A stretch of 64,000 nucleotides of DNA from Syngnathus acus (Eukaryota; Chordata; Actinopteri; Syngnathiformes; Syngnathidae), in NCBI RefSeq assembly GCF_901709675.1, contig NC_051095.1, positions 26,147,956 through 26,211,955 of the forward strand. Direction: 5' to 3'. Below, piece by piece: positions 1-11,345 of this stretch (within the stretch, counting starts at the first letter, position 1; each line of letters opens with the position of its first letter). The translations under genes and the position numbers were made by a program. A model generated the notes under the pieces. The model worked only from the letters and a program-made list of their open reading frames with translations. It made no database searches and was not told where the DNA came from.

Positions 1-4
1 GGCG

Positions 5-2782
5 GTGCTGTACAAGCTAGCGCGACGACGGCGGCGCGGAAAACGAGCCGGAGCACTCGTAAGGCTGAGGCAGAGAGGGTTCCGTTCTGCCCTACCGTCA
101 ATTCATCTGGCGAATGTCCGCTCCCTGGCGAACAAGATGGACAAACTGCTGCTCCTCACTTCAAGGAACACGGACTTCAGCAGATCCGCCGCGCTGTGCT
201 TTGTGGAAACGTGGCTCAGCGAACGAACCCCCTACCACGCCGTGGAGCTAGCCGGGTTCAGGCTAACGCGAGCAGATCGCGGCGCGGAGCTCTCCGGAAA
301 ATCAAAGGGAGGTGGTCTCTGTTTCTACATTAATGAACGTTGGTGTACTGATGTCACGGTGTTGAAAGAGTTTTGCAGCCCTCTCCTAGAAACACTTTTC
401 ATAAACTGCCGGCCGTTCTATTCACCACGGGAGTTCTCCTCGATCGTCATGGCGGCTGTTTACATCCCACCACACGCACGTGCGAGTGAAGCCACGCAGA
501 TGCTGGCTGACCAGGTAACAGACATGGAGAAACTTCTACCAAACTCACTAATCATTGTTCTGGGTGATCTTAACAGGGCGAACCTCGCACACGAACTCCC
601 CAGATACAGACAGCACGTAACGTGTCCCACCAGAGGGGCACAGACTCTGGACCACTGCTACACCGTGATCAAGGATGCATACCACTCTGCGGCTCGTGCA
701 GCTTTAGGACTCTCGGACCACTGTCTAGTTCATCTGATCCCAGCCTACAGGCAGAAACTAAAAACTTCTAAGCCTGTGGTGAGGACTGTGAGGAAGTGGA
801 CAGTGGAGTCAAGGCAGGACCTCCAAGCCTGCTTTGACTGCACCGATTGGGGAGCTTTCGAAGCTGCAACTTCAGACTTGCATGAACTCACTGACACTGT
901 CACATCATATATCAGTTTTTGTGAGGATCTGTGTGTGCAGACTAAGACCTTCTGCACGTACAACAACGACAAACCTTGGTTTACACCGAACCTCAGGAGG
1001 CTGCGCAAAGTCAAGGAGGAGGCCTGCAGGAGCGGCGACCGCGACCTGTTCAGGCAGACCAGAAACACACTGAACCGAGAGGTCAGGAAAGCCAGGAGGT
1101 GTTACGGGGAGAACCTGAAGAGACACCTCTCTGCCAATCCTGATCCCTCAACAGTGTGGAAAGGTCTGCAGAGCATCACGGGCTACAAGAAACGAACCAA
1201 CCCCCGTCCTGTGGAGAGCCCAAGGCTTGCTAACCAGCTAAACAAGTTCTACTGCAGGTTTGATCGGTCCTCCCACACAACGGGACTTCCTGCAGTACAA
1301 TCTACATACTCACCTCTCCCCACAACTGCTCTGTCCACACCTCTATCATCGTTGTCACCAACTCTCTCTCTTGCAGAGGCCGCGCCCGCACTCCAGGTCC
1401 GCGAGGAGGAAGTGCGCCAGATGTACCAGAGACAAAAGACCAGGAAGGCACCGGCCCCCGACGGCGTGTCACCTTCCTGCTTGAAAGTCTGCGCTGAGCA
1501 GCTGGCGCCCACCTTTGCACGGATCTTCAACCGTTCTCTGGAGCTGTGTGAGGTGCCCTCGTGCTTCAAGAGCTCCACCATCGTTCCAGTGGCCAAGAAG
1601 CCCGCCATCACAGGTTTGAATGACTATAGACCCGTCGCACTGACATCTGTGGTCATGAAATCTTTCGAGAGGTTAGTGCTGAACCACCTGAAGGAGGTCA
1701 CGGGCCCCCTGCTTGACCCCCTCCAGTTTGCCTACCGGGCAAACAGGTCAGTGGATGATGCGGTCAACATGGGACTGCACTACATCCTGCACCACCTGGA
1801 CACCCCAGGAACGTACGCCAGGATCCTGTTCGTGGACTTCAGCTCGGCGTTCAACACCATCGCTCCTGACATCCTCCAACAGAAGCTCATCCAGCTTGCG
1901 GTGCCTGCCTCCACCTGTCAGTGGATCACCAGCTTCCTGACCAACAGGAGACAGCGTGTGAGGCTGGGGGGCATCACATCTGACACCCGGACCACCAATA
2001 CTGGAGCCCCTCAGGGGTGCGTCCTCTCCCCACTGCTCTTCTCTCTCTACACCAATGATTTGTCCTCAGGTGACTCTCCTGTGAAGCTCCTGAAGTATGC
2101 AGATGACACCACTCTCATCGGACTGATCCAGGACGGTGATGAGACTGCGTACAGACAGGAGGTGGAGCGGCTGGTCCACTGGTGCAGCCAAAACCATCTG
2201 GAGCTGAACCCGCTCAAGACCGTGGAGATGACGGTGGATTTCAGGCGAGACCCTTCACCACTTTTACCCCTCACTATCCGCAGTAATACTATTCTCTCCA
2301 CAGACACCTTCAAGTTCCTGGGAACCACAATCTCTCGGGACCTGAAATGGACCGGCCACATAGACTCTGTCCGGAAGAAGGCCCAGCAGAGGCTGTACTT
2401 CCTGAGACAGCTCAAGAAGTTCAACCTGCCGCGAGAGCTTCTGAAGACCTTGTACACTGCCATCATCCAGTCTGTCCTCTGCACCTCCATCACTGTCTGG
2501 TTTGGATCAGCCTCCAAACAAGACAAGCACAGACTGCAACGGACAATCAGGACTGCAGAAAAGATCATTGGAATCAACCTACCATCTATCCAAGACTTGT
2601 ACCTGTCCAGGACCAGGAAACGTGCAAGGAACATCTCTACAGACCCTTCTCACCCAGGTTGCAGTCTGTTTGAACTACTCCCCTCCGGACGGCGTTATAG
2701 AGCACGGTACGCCAAAACCAGCAGACACAGAGACAGCTTCTTCCCCCAGGCTGTTGCTCTGATGAACTCACACCACTCATAG
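5..2782 (+). CDS. L2-like non-LTR retrotransposon ORF2 (endonuclease + reverse transcriptase)
   Basis: The frame is open for about 925 codons with no stop. It begins at the window edge with a GTG-initiated reading, so the true N-terminus probably lies upstream. An APE-type endonuclease occupies about residues 30-245: NVRSLANK near 37, ETWL near 68, GDLN near 187 and SDH near 238. A reverse transcriptase follows: the finger region near 480, [10 protein letters not shown] near 609, [12 protein letters not shown] near 665 and YADDTTL near 697. The thumb and C-terminus end at HHS-stop. This EN-RT order without a C-terminal RNase H fits the L2/CR1 (Jockey) group, which nicks genomic DNA and copies its own RNA there (target-primed reverse transcription). 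The key endonuclease and RT residues I can see are present, so the protein could be functional. The exact clade (L2, Rex1 or Maui) is inferred from motif style only. Confidence 0.9.
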   Translation: MLYKLARRRRRGKRAGALVRLRQRGFRSALPSIHLANVRSLANKMDKLLLLTSRNTDFSRSAALCFVETWLSERTPYHAVELAGFRLTRADRGAELSGKSKGGGLCFYINERWCTDVTVLKEFCSPLLETLFINCRPFYSPREFSSIVMAAVYIPPHARASEATQMLADQVTDMEKLLPNSLIIVLGDLNRANLAHELPRYRQHVTCPTRGAQTLDHCYTVIKDAYHSAARAALGLSDHCLVHLIPAYRQKLKTSKPVVRTVRKWTVESRQDLQACFDCTDWGAFEAATSDLHELTDTVTSYISFCEDLCVQTKTFCTYNNDKPWFTPNLRRLRKVKEEACRSGDRDLFRQTRNTLNREVRKARRCYGENLKRHLSANPDPSTVWKGLQSITGYKKRTNPRPVESPRLANQLNKFYCRFDRSSHTTGLPAVQSTYSPLPTTALSTPLSSLSPTLSLAEAAPALQVREEEVRQMYQRQKTRKAPAPDGVSPSCLKVCAEQLAPTFARIFNRSLELCEVPSCFKSSTIVPVAKKPAITGLNDYRPVALTSVVMKSFERLVLNHLKEVTGPLLDPLQFAYRANRSVDDAVNMGLHYILHHLDTPGTYARILFVDFSSAFNTIAPDILQQKLIQLAVPASTCQWITSFLTNRRQRVRLGGITSDTRTTNTGAPQGCVLSPLLFSLYTNDLSSGDSPVKLLKYADDTTLIGLIQDGDETAYRQEVERLVHWCSQNHLELNPLKTVEMTVDFRRDPSPLLPLTIRSNTILSTDTFKFLGTTISRDLKWTGHIDSVRKKAQQRLYFLRQLKKFNLPRELLKTLYTAIIQSVLCTSITVWFGSASKQDKHRLQRTIRTAEKIIGINLPSIQDLYLSRTRKRARNISTDPSHPGCSLFELLPSGRRYRARYAKTSRHRDSFFPQAVALMNSHHS

Positions 2783-2982
2783 AGTCTCAGAGTCATTACT
2801 GTGCAATAACATCCTGCTCTTCACACCTTTTTGAATTTGTCTACACTGTTTTTGCCATTATTCACATGTCCTGAGTGTTGTTAGTCACCTAAATGTTGAA
2901 CAGAGGGTGTGTTTTACCGAAGTCAAATTCCTTGTTTGGCACGCTCAAGCATGGCGAATAAAAACTCTTGAATCTTGAATCA
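2783..2982 (+). repeat. 3' UTR and tandem tail of the first L2-like LINE
   Basis: This short 3' UTR ends in CGAATAAAAACTC followed by two TTGAATC tail units, the expected tandem 3' end of L2-type elements. It lacks about 180 bp found in the copies ending at 17760 and starting at 23715 (the TGTGGTCTCTTCTCAAGG module). It is therefore either a UTR deletion or a different subfamily. Confidence 0.8.
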
Positions 2983-4797
2983 CGGACTACAATCCCGCGC
3001 CGCAGAGCTGTGAGGGCGACATCCGTCTGCTCAACGATCTCAATCGCTTCTTTGCTCGCTTCGACGCTCAGAACAGCACTTGCCCGCTAAAGGCCCCTCC
3101 CCCTCCAATAGAGCAGCCCCTGTGCCTCTCTGCTGATAGCGTGAGGAGGGCGCTTGCCGCTATCAACACTCGTAAGGCGGCGGGCCCTGACAACATCCCG
3201 GGTCGAACGCTGAAGGACTGCGCTGGGGAGCTGACGGGTGTCTTCACGGACATCTTCAACATTTCCCTGCAGCAAGCCGTCGTCCCTTCGTGTTTCAAGG
3301 CTGCCACCATCACCGAAGAAACCTGCCCCGTCCTGCTTCAATGACTACCGCCCCGTGGCACTGACGCCCATCATCATGAAGTGCTTTGAGCGGCTTGTCA
3401 TGGAGCACATCAGATCCATTCTACCCCCCACCATAGACCCCTTCCAGTTTGCGTACCGAGCCAAACGGTCCTCTGAGGATGCCATCTGCTCTGCCCTCCA
3501 CTCGGCCCTCACCCACCTGGAGAGTAGGGACTCGTATGTGAGATTGCTGTTTGTGGACTTCAGTTCTGCCTTCAACACCATTGTGCCACAACGACTCATC
3601 TGCAAACTCGCCAAGCTGGGCCTCAGTACCTACCTCTGCAACTGGCTGCTAGACTTCCTCAGTCAGAGACCTCAGGTGGTACGTGTTGGCGACAAGGTCT
3701 CCGCCAGCATCACGCTGAGCACGGGGGCCCCCCAAGGCTGCGTGCTCAGTCCGCTGCTCTTCACCCTGCTGACGCATGACTGCGCTGCAACCTACAGCAC
3801 CAACCGCATGGTGAAATTCGCTGACGACACGACTCTGGTGGGTCTCATCACCAAGGGCGACGAGACTCAATACAGGTTGGAGGTTGACCTTCTGACCTCG
3901 TGGTGCAAGGGCAACAACCTCCTGCTGAACGTCAGCAAGACCAAGGAGATTGTTGTTGACTTCCGGAAGGGTCACACCCAACACCTGCCGCTGACCATCG
4001 ACGGTGCTGTGGTGGAGAGAGTGAGCAGCACCAGGTTCCTGGGGGTGCACATCAGTGAGGATCTCTCCTGGTCCACCAACACCGCATCACTGGCGAAGAA
4101 GGCCCAGCGCCGCCTGTACTTCCTGCGGAAACTCAGGCGAGCGTGTGCTCCTCCGGCCGTCATGACTACATTTTACCGTGGCACCATTGAGAGCGTCCCC
4201 TCCAGTTGTATTGCTGTTTGGGGTGGTAGCTGCACTGACTACAACATGAAGGCCGTCCAGCGCATAGTGAACACGGCTGGTAAGATTATTGGTGCTTCAC
4301 TCCCCTCCCTGAAGGACATTTACACCTCCCATCTCACCCGCAAGGCGACCACGATTGTGAGTGATGTGAGTCACCCCGCTCACTCTTTGTTCGATCTTCT
4401 GCCCTCTGGGAAGAGGTACAGGAGCCTGCGCTCCCGCGCCACCAGACTCACCAACAGCTTCATACTCCAGGCTGTTAGGATCCTGAACTCTCTCCCCCCT
4501 TCTGCGTAGCGTCCTGTACTTTTGCGCTATATTCTGACTGTCTGCTGTATGCACACTTGCTCCGTTTTGCTCCTCTTATTTATTGTGTTATTTGTTTATT
4601 TATTATTTATTCATCACTCTTATTATTCATTGTTTGTGCCTTCTTGTTTTTATTTTGTGTTGTTTGCTTGTATGTACGTCGTGTACTATGTCTTGTCACC
4701 GTGGGAGAGTGGAAACGTAATTTCGATTTCTTTGTGTGTCTTGGCATGTGAAGAGATTGACAATAAAGCAGACTTTGACTTTGACTTTGACTTTTTA
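2983..4797 (+). mobile_element. 5'-truncated L2-like LINE, second family, with GACTTT tail
   Basis: Retrotransposon sequence starts directly after the TTGAATC tail of the preceding LINE. It runs through an RT domain, a 3' UTR and a tail of TTTGAC repeats (about 4771-4796). The protein differs from the first element ([17 protein letters not shown]), so this is a separate family, truncated at the 5' end before the RT fingers. Head-to-tail abutment suggests insertion into, or very close to, the tail of the older copy. I see no convincing target duplication. Confidence 0.85.
3141..4509 (+). pseudogene. LINE reverse transcriptase fragment with one frameshift
   Basis: Reverse transcriptase of the second LINE. 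The first part (3141 to about 3315) reads KAAGPDNIPG and continues to SCFKAATIT in one frame. Homology then continues in the next frame from NDYRPVALT (about 3340) to the stop at 4507-4509, so a small indel lies at about 3312-3335. Visible motifs are [11 protein letters not shown] (about 3550), [13 protein letters not shown] (about 3725), FADDTTL (about 3818) and FLGVHIS (about 4035). The N-terminal endonuclease is missing. A TTHDCAAT stretch replaces the usual YTNDC, a minor local change. The catalytic Asp pair is present, but the frameshift and 5' truncation make this copy defective. Confidence 0.85.
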
Positions 4798-5147
4798 GCA
4801 GCTAACGTGCACACAACAAACAACTTTTCATCTTGGACCAATAATAAATACAAATATATACCGTAATTTTCGGACTATAAGTCGCACCGGAGTATAAGTC
4901 GCACCAGCCATAAAATGCCCAAAAAAGTGAAAAAAAACATATATAAGTCGCTCCGGAGTATAAGTCGCATTTTGGGGGGCAATTTATTCGACAAAATCCA
5001 ACACCAAGAACAGTCATGAACGAGCAACAACAGGCTAAACGATAGCTATGCTAACGTGACATAAACACAAACTAAGAGCTGAGAACGGCCCTGACGTAAA
5101 ATTCAGAGTTATTCAAAAAACTATTACATGAATAACACGTTAATAAA

Positions 5148-5560
5148 ACCATCTGCGTCACTCCAATTCATTAAATCCATCAATCGTCCTTTGTCAACAA
5201 TGCGTGCGCGCCGCTGACGGCTTTTGCACTTAAAAATATTCCACAGGCCCATATAACGATATATAAATTATATATCAAATAACTATTATATAAGCAATAA
5301 TGTTATCAAACCATCTGTGCACTCTAAATCATTAAATCCATCGATCAAATTCCTCGTCCTTTGTCAACATCGCCGCGCGTGCGCCCTGACGTCAGCCTCG
5401 TCGTTATTCCACAGATCTACTATATAACTATATTGTAGCGTTAACAAAGTTCAAGGAAAGACGTGGGTTTGGTAAACGGCTCTTTATTTAACAAAACAAA
5501 CTTACAGGCGTGTGGCGGCATGGACGTCCAGCCACGGAAGGGGACGAGAGCTCCATACGA
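5148..5560 (+). repeat. Left arm of long inverted repeat (foldback element)
   Basis: About 413 bp reading inversely to 5959-6373. The outer edge ACCATCTGCGTCA pairs with TGACGCAGATGGT and the inner edge CTCCATACGA pairs with TCGTATGGAG. Past the inner edge the left side carries a near-duplicated block (about 5552-5680 and 5681-5795) that the right side has only once. Confidence 0.85.
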
Positions 5561-5958
5561 TAGGACCGGGCGTGCGTAGAAGCCATGACCGAGCCTCATC
5601 CACCGTCCTCGGACAGCCACCCGGCTGAGCGCCGGCCCTCGACTTCCATCCACGGAGCTGAAAGGCAGCTCGGTAGAGTAGGACCGGGCGTGCGTAAAAG
5701 CATTGTCCGAGCACCATCCACCGTCCCTGGACAGCCACCCGGCCGAGCGCCGGCGCCCGACTTCAATCCACGAAAGTGAAAGTAAGCTGGACGAGTGACG
5801 CGCGACGTTGCGCTGCTGACGTCAGCAGCGCGACGCGACGTCGCGGTCGCGCGTCAGCAGCGCGACGGTTGTTTACATAAAGGACAAAGATCGACTCGTC
5901 CAGCTTTCTTTCACTTTCGTGGATTGAAGTCGGGCGCCGGCGCTCGGCCGGGTGGCTG

Positions 5959-6373
5959 TCGTATGGAGCTCTCGTCCCCTTCCGTGGCTGGACGTCCACG
6001 CCGCCACACGCCTGTAAGTTTGTTTTGTTAAATAAAGAGCCGTTTACCAAACCCACGTCTTTCCTTGAACTTTGTTAACGCTACAATATAGTTATATAGT
6101 AGATCTGTGGAATAACGACGAGGCTGACGTCAGGTCGCACGCGCGGCGATGTTGACAAAGGACGAGGAATTTGATCGATGGATTTAATGATTTAGAGTGC
6201 ACAGATGGTTTGATAACATTATTGCTTATATAATAGTTATTTGATATATAATTTATATATCGTTATATGGGCCTGTGGAATATTTTTAAGTGCAAAAGCC
6301 GTCAGCGGCGCGCACGCATTGTTGACAAAGGACGATTGATGGATTTAATGAATTGGAGTGACGCAGATGGTTT
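5959..6373 (-). repeat. Right arm of long inverted repeat (foldback element)
   Basis: Inverse partner of 5148-5560. Just outside it, about 6404-6448, is a stretch (CAGTAATCCCTTGCTACATT) resembling the terminus of a pogo/Tigger-like element, which suggests a small secondary insertion or chimera near the right end. Confidence 0.85.
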
Positions 6374-6618
6374 CGCGCTGCTGTCGTCACTTGAAATTCA
6401 AATTACAGTAATCCCTTGCTACATTGCGGTTCGTTTATCGCGGTTTCATTTTTTTTTTTGAAATTTTTTGAAAAAAAAAAAAACACATATAAGTCGCTCC
6501 TGAGTATAAGTCGTCCCCCCACCCAAACTATGAAAAAAACCGCGACTTATAGTCCGAAAATTACGGTACATAATTGTGTACATTATGGGAGAAGTCACCT
6601 CCAACCAGTCGTCTAGGG

Positions 6619-6700
6619 CAGTGATCCCCAAACACCGGGCCGCGGACCAGTACCGGTCCGTGGGTCACTTGGTACCGGACCGCCAAGCTGCATAGAAAAA
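6619..6700 (+). mobile_element. hAT-like transposon terminus
   Basis: CAGTGATCCCCAAACACCGG followed by a CCGCGGACC/GGTCCGTGG-rich stretch is the usual start of a vertebrate or fish hAT element. The matching right end is not evident. The BED-finger remnant at 7622 may belong to the same element. Confidence 0.6.
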
Positions 6701-6720
6701 AATAATAATAATGATTGTCG

Positions 6721-6772
<52 letters not shown>

Positions 6773-6774
6773 AA
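6721..6774. repeat. (TA)n microsatellite
   Basis: An almost pure TA dinucleotide run. It is bracketed by GATTGTCGATAAT and ATTATCGACAATC, so the whole block is a palindrome and could extrude as a cruciform. Confidence 0.95.
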
Positions 6775-6794
6775 TTTGTATTTATTATCGACAA

Positions 6795-7040
6795 TCAATT
6801 AATTCAAGTCAAGACGCTTGTCCCGGTCACGTTACATGTTTCCTCAGTCAAGCCCGCAAAGCTAGCACAAATTAGTAAGATATTATTTTGAAAAATGTAA
6901 AAGATTTGGCGATTCTCTCCCAATTACAACCGTTGGTGCATCTTTGTCTCTTGACATAGGTTAATTCAGGTCAAGACGCTCGTCACGGTCACGTCACGTC
7001 ACCCCAGTCTAGCCCGCGAAGCAAGCAAAAATGATCAAGA
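6795..7040. repeat. Imperfect direct duplication inside hAT remnant
   Basis: A block around TCAAGACGCTTGTCCCGGTC (about 6805) recurs as TCAAGACGCTCGTCACGGTC (about 6972). Both are followed by CAGTC-AGCCCGC-AAGC, giving two units about 165 bp apart. No coding sense is visible. Confidence 0.7.
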
Positions 7041-7107
7041 AACAAAAGAGATGTTTGCCTACGGAAGAGGATTAGGGCCAGTGAAAAAAAAAAATGGGGT
7101 GACAGGA

Positions 7108-7618
7108 TTCTCACTTTTTTGTCAGAATTCCCACTTTTAAGTCGAATTCTGAGAATAAAGTCAGAATTCCCACTTGAAAGTGAGATTTCTGAGAATAAAG
7201 TCAGAATTCTGAGAATAAAGTCAGAATTCCCACTTTCTGACTTTAAAGTCAGAATTCTGACTTTATTCTCAGAATTCCGACTTTATTCTCAGAATTCTGA
7301 CTTTAAAGAAAAAAACTTTAAAGTCAGAATTGTGAGAATAAAGTCAAAATTCCCACTTTAAAGTGAGATTTCTGAGAATAAAGTCAGAATTCTGAGAATA
7401 AAGTCAGAATTCTGACTCTAAAGTCAGAATTCCCACTTTCTGACTTTAAAGTCAGAATTCTGACTTTATTCTCAGAATTCCGACTTTATTCTCAGAATTC
7501 TGACTTTAAAGAAAAAAACTTTAAAGTCAGAATTCTGAGAATAAAGTCAGAATTCCCACTTTAAAGTCAGAATTCTGACTTTATTCTCAGAATTCTGACT
7601 TCAGTTCTTTAAAGTCAG
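7108..7618. repeat. Minisatellite built from AAAGTCAGAATTCTGA-type units
   Basis: About 500 bp of alternating direct and inverted short units (AGTCAGAATTC, TGAGAATAAAGTC, and their complement GACTTTATTCTCAGAATTC). It can fold on itself at many registers. It sits between hAT-related sequence and a BED-finger remnant, and apparently expanded inside an older hAT copy. Confidence 0.9.
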
Positions 7619-7621
7619 GCA

Positions 7622-7720
7622 ATGGAGTCTTCAAAACTGCTTCAGCACATGGAGACCAAGCATCCTAAATTAAAAGACAATCCTATGGAATTTTTTGAAA
7701 GAAAAAAACGTGAACAAATA
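7622..7720 (+). pseudogene. hAT transposase BED zinc-finger remnant
   Basis: The translation SSKLLQHMETKHPKLKD followed by EFFERKKRE matches the C-terminal half of a BED zinc finger (H-x4-H in HMETKH) and the segment after it in ZBED/Charlie-type hAT transposases. The Cys-containing half is missing because the minisatellite lies directly upstream. Homology fades after the QIADW segment. It is a decayed fragment, not a gene. Confidence 0.7.
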
Positions 7721-7724
7721 GCAG

Positions 7725-8285
7725 ATTGGACATCAACAGCACACATCGGGTGTCATTGTCTCCGATTACGCCTAGATGGGACCTGCTCGTTTCTGAGAAA
7801 CAAGCTCAGCGCTCCCACTAATTCAACGTAATGGTGAGTTTTATTTTATGTGGTTTATATCTGTTTTTATGTCAGTCGTATCATTTTATTTCATCGTATT
7901 TATATATTTAGGTTGGGGACCAATGGTCGAGGGGATTCACTCACTCGATTCATGCGCCAAGTCACGTTTTCACGTTGGCGTCTAAAGAGACGTATGTATT
8001 TTCAAGCTGGAACTGCAGTATAATAGTAATAAGGTTGTGTGTACAACACATAGAAAGCAACAAATTCAAAGAAACATTTGGAGTGGCAAAAGGCTGTGTG
8101 AAGCGGAGGAACAACTGCAGGAAATCCCAGAATTCTTCATTGCTGAATTGAGTCAGCTTTATATTTTAAGTGTTTTTGTATTGGATTTTTGAATAATTGA
8201 CTTGTCCAAATCAGTTTGGTTCATATGCCCGCTCTTCTAGTTCCTTGGTCAGCGCCTCGCTCCTGCTCACATCATTAATAGCAAC
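7725..8285. other. No gene seen
   Basis: AT-rich sequence without a sustained reading frame or a repeat I recognise. It may be the tail of the preceding hAT copy. Confidence 0.5.
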
Positions 8286-8289
8286 ATTA

Positions 8290-8987
8290 CCATGACGCCA
8301 CACCCCCAGAGCAATCCGTGCTCATTGCCTGACACCTGTTCATTGTTTACTCATCGCCACACCTGCTTCCGGCTCATCAACTCCCCTTTATAAACCTTAC
8401 ACTCCCGTCACTCCGTGTCAGTTTGTCCCGTGATCTGTCCCTCCACTCACTGCTCATTTCCCGACTGATTCCCGCTGGCGACCTTGTTTGCCTGTTTATT
8501 CGACCTCTCCTGAACGCCGCCCGGCTTGACCCCCAGCCCGTATCTGACCACGTCTCTGTCTCACGATCTATCTGCCTGTTTGCTCAATCTGCTCTGAATC
8601 CCATCTGGCTCAATCCTCTGCCCGTTCCGGACTACAAGTTTGTCATCACCGTAACGACTGTCACCTGCTCCCTAACCTAGCCCTAACCACCTAACCTTTG
8701 TATTTAAACCCTGCTCGTGTGGTTCTCCCTGTCAGTGTCTACTGTTAGTTTCTGTCGGTTCGTGCCCCTGCTGTTCCTGTCCCATTCATGCATTACCCTC
8801 GTGTGTCGGCTCATGGTCAGTACTCGCTTCATGTATCTGTTCTGTTCCTGGTCCGAGTGGACTTCTGTTCCCTGCCCGCTGTCCGTAGCCTCTGACAAGC
8901 CTGTCTCCGTTCTCCACTACCCCCCTTCCCTTCAATAAACCCTAGTCCAGGCTGCATTTGGTCACCCTGCTCCATTTATCCCTGACA
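8290..8987 (+). mobile_element. Probable solo LTR, Gypsy-like (left end undefined)
   Basis: The pyrimidine-rich block has a TATA-like CTTTATAAACC (about 8388), an AATAAA signal at 8934-8939 and the terminus CCCTGACA at 8980-8987. This layout is that of fish Ty3/Gypsy LTRs, and 15774-16121 (opposite strand) is built similarly. I cannot place a TG start or a target duplication, so it may be truncated. Confidence 0.45.
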
Positions 8988-9826
8988 CAAATTTGTTGCA
9001 AACTTGAACAGTATGAAATTTTGTTGTTTATTTTTACCCTTTGTAATCTCAACCTTATCTGGATTTGCCTAATTTGGTAGGTCTCCAGAATTGCCCTCAC
9101 ATTGTTTCCTCCAAAAAAAGTTCCAAAATCATCCATTTCACTCATCAGACACAACATGGGATAAAAAACAAACACGCAGTTTTGCTGTTTTTTTTTTTTT
9201 TACTCAGAACATGGTACCTGGAAATTCTAAGAGCTGTAAATTGTGTTTTTATGACAGTCGTATCAGCAATATTGATTCTTACCAACTTGAACTTAAAAAG
9301 ACTTTGATTTTTCTTTGTTTTGAACATCTTGTTACTGATTAGCCATAAATAGACATGTCTCTCACTTTAGTAAGAAAAAAATAATTTATTTTCTGTGATC
9401 TTTCCCTTTAACATTGTTACTCATCTCATAGTTTCTTAGGCTTGATAGAATTAGCTTTTCTTTCATATTGTAGAGAAGAATGTGTCAAGCTGTTTTCTAT
9501 TTTACATTATTTAAGTATTTTGCACATGTGGAACACTACAGTAAAATGTGAATACTGTATAATTAATGATTTTAATAACATCATTATTTTGTCAAATTAG
9601 GGTTGAACATTGAGAATAATTGCCAATCATTGCTAATACAGTGAGTTAGCTAAAACCATCAAACAAAATCGGTATCAGAGACATACAATACACTACAGTA
9701 TTAGGAAAACCATTACATCTATTCTCTTCACCCAGCACAATGATGTTTGAGTTTGTTGAAGCTGTGTTGTGTCCATTTGAGCGTTTCAGCCTGAGGAGTT
9801 GCTTCATACCCGAGTCATCTGACTAT
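8988..9826. other. No gene seen
   Basis: AT-rich, apparently unique DNA. I see no exon-like reading frame, tandem repeat or transposon end here. Confidence 0.5.
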
Positions 9827-10361
9827 TGTTGCGTTTTGTTCAAGATGTCCGTCGTTGAGCAAAGAAAACAAAGATGTGGAGTAATAGTTGGTTCTTTATT
9901 TGCAAGATCTTGGGTTGCTTCACGGCAGTTAGTACAAGTGCACTTCAGTAGATGAGAACAACCATTCATAGTTCCGGTCATAATGCTTTTATAGTGTCGA
10001 CAGGCAGGAATAAGGAAGAGGAGAACAAAAAGGGAGGAGAAAATGAGGGAAAAACATATTCTCATAAGGCAGGCACTTGCTCTGTTATCACCTGAATGTT
10101 TTGTATCAATGTGTGATGAAGTTAATAAGCTTTGCCTTATGTGTAATGAAAAAGTTACCAAGCTCTGTGTGCGTCAGTGTTCTGATTAAATAACTGTGTA
10201 TAAAGTATTAGGAGTATTTACACATTGATTGGCATGATAAAATATATAAATTAATAGGAATATGTACACATTGATTGACAGGATAAGTAAAACAGTACAA
10301 CAACATAAAAAGTATATAAGTTTGTCTAAACTAACAAAAATATGTTGTTGCTCTCTCTTCA
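9827..10361 (-). mobile_element. ERV solo LTR with 4-bp target duplication CTAT
   Basis: On the minus strand the unit starts TGAAGAGAGAGCAAC and ends CGCAACA. CTAT flanks it at 9823-9826 and 10362-10365. The 3' part (AACCCAAGATCTTGC, AATAAAGAACCAACT, CCACATCTTTGTTTT) matches the LTR at 34446-34842, which follows a retroviral integrase C-terminus and a polypurine tract. It is therefore a member of the same gamma-like ERV family, reduced to one LTR by LTR-LTR recombination. A 4-bp duplication is typical of gammaretrovirus-type integrases. Confidence 0.85.
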
Positions 10362-10365
10362 CTAT

Positions 10366-11280
10366 CTAGTAACAAAGTAGTTTGTGCTCAGCGTAAAAAT
10401 GGGCACATCATTTCTGGGCCGCGGCAATGGACTAAGTTCCACCCCAGAATGCATATGTATATTTGGTTACAAAAAGTAGCACCATTTTAGACTGGGGAAA
10501 AGGAGGTACCAAAAGAGTAAAATTTTGTTTTATAAGCTTTATAAGTTTGATATTTGGTTCCAAAACAAAAAGCAAAATTTTAGACTGGAGAAAAAGTGGT
10601 ACCAAAAAGTGAATGTTGTTTTATAAGCAATTTTTGGAGGGGGATGAATGCGGCGATCTGATGTTCAAACTGGTGGCGTAGAGGTAGGAGGTGGTGATGT
10701 TGGAGATTGGGTAATGTCTCCTTTAGATAGTCTAACTGTTTTAATGGCCTCCAACTGCTATTGGAATATGTATACATATACAGTGCTGCCCAGCTCTTCA
10801 GGCATCTACTTTGTAGACCGAACCATTCGGGTACATCGCTCAGGCCCTTTGTCGGCCCATTGCGATGAAGCACTGAAATGTAGTTTTCTCTGGTCGTGCT
10901 CAGCAAACCTTCTAGCTTGTACCAAGTAAGTGGCTGGACATTTAAGAATCATTTCGTCAATGACTTGATTGTAAGAAATTAATTCCCCAGGTATTGGTAT
11001 TTAAAACTGTACCGATAAGCACAGCACCTCCCCATATGGTGGTGAGGTCTTCAACACCACATTATGAGCACGGTGCGGATGAAGCCTTTGGTGTTTTTGT
11101 GCTTCTGGATAGTGTAATGTCCTGTAAGGGTTTTTTACTACCAGATTCAGGTGACTTCTCTTCAAAGTCAGGATGCAATTGCACAGGTGAATCAAAGGCC
11201 TTTGCCTTTGTTGTATTAAGTTCATTTTGTTTTCACTTTTCAATTACTTCATTGGTTCTTTTATCTCAAACAAAGTATTT
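10366..11280. other. Unassigned block with internal duplication
   Basis: TTTTAGACTGGGGAAAAGGAGGTACCAAAA (about 10486) recurs as TTTTAGACTGGAGAAAAAGTGGTACCAAAA (about 10574), a direct repeat about 88 bp apart. A 108-codon frame on the minus strand (10580-10906) matches no family I recognise and is most likely chance. Confidence 0.4.
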
Positions 11281-11283
11281 TAG

Positions 11284-11345
11284 GTTGCACTACACTCTGA
11301 TGAAGGCGGAAGTCCAAGCCGAAATATGTCAGGTAATGCGGCCTT
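11284..11345 (+). repeat. Possible Penelope-like or LINE-end fragment
   Basis: CACTCTGATGAAGGCGG followed by AAGCCGAAATATGTC is a phrase I associate with terminal regions of fish Penelope-like retroelements. Nothing else of such an element is visible, so this is weak. Confidence 0.25.

Larger units (their letters stand above)
4860..6569. mobile_element. Foldback DNA transposon with TA-flanked termini
   Basis: The left end (TACCGTAATTTTCGGAC at 4860) and the right end (GTCCGAAAATTACGGTA at 6553-6569) are inverted copies flanked by TA, as expected of a Tc1/mariner/pogo-type cut-and-paste element. Inside are two inverted arms (5148-5560 and 5959-6373) and a GC-rich centre. No transposase frame is visible, so it must be non-autonomous. 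The ACTATAAGTCG terminal motif is a familiar dispersed fish repeat. Superfamily assignment rests only on the TA flanks. Confidence 0.75.

Noticed and set aside
7108-7618. Regular short repeats considered as a CRISPR-like array
   Set aside because: Units are contiguous and inverted, with no unique spacers, in eukaryotic DNA.
8423-8938. Small plus-strand frames in the 8.4-8.9-kb block
   Set aside because: The block looks like an LTR with TATA and AATAAA signals. The frames have no domain.
10580-10906. 108-codon minus-strand frame
   Set aside because: No recognisable domain. The region contains a direct repeat and the frame is within chance expectation.
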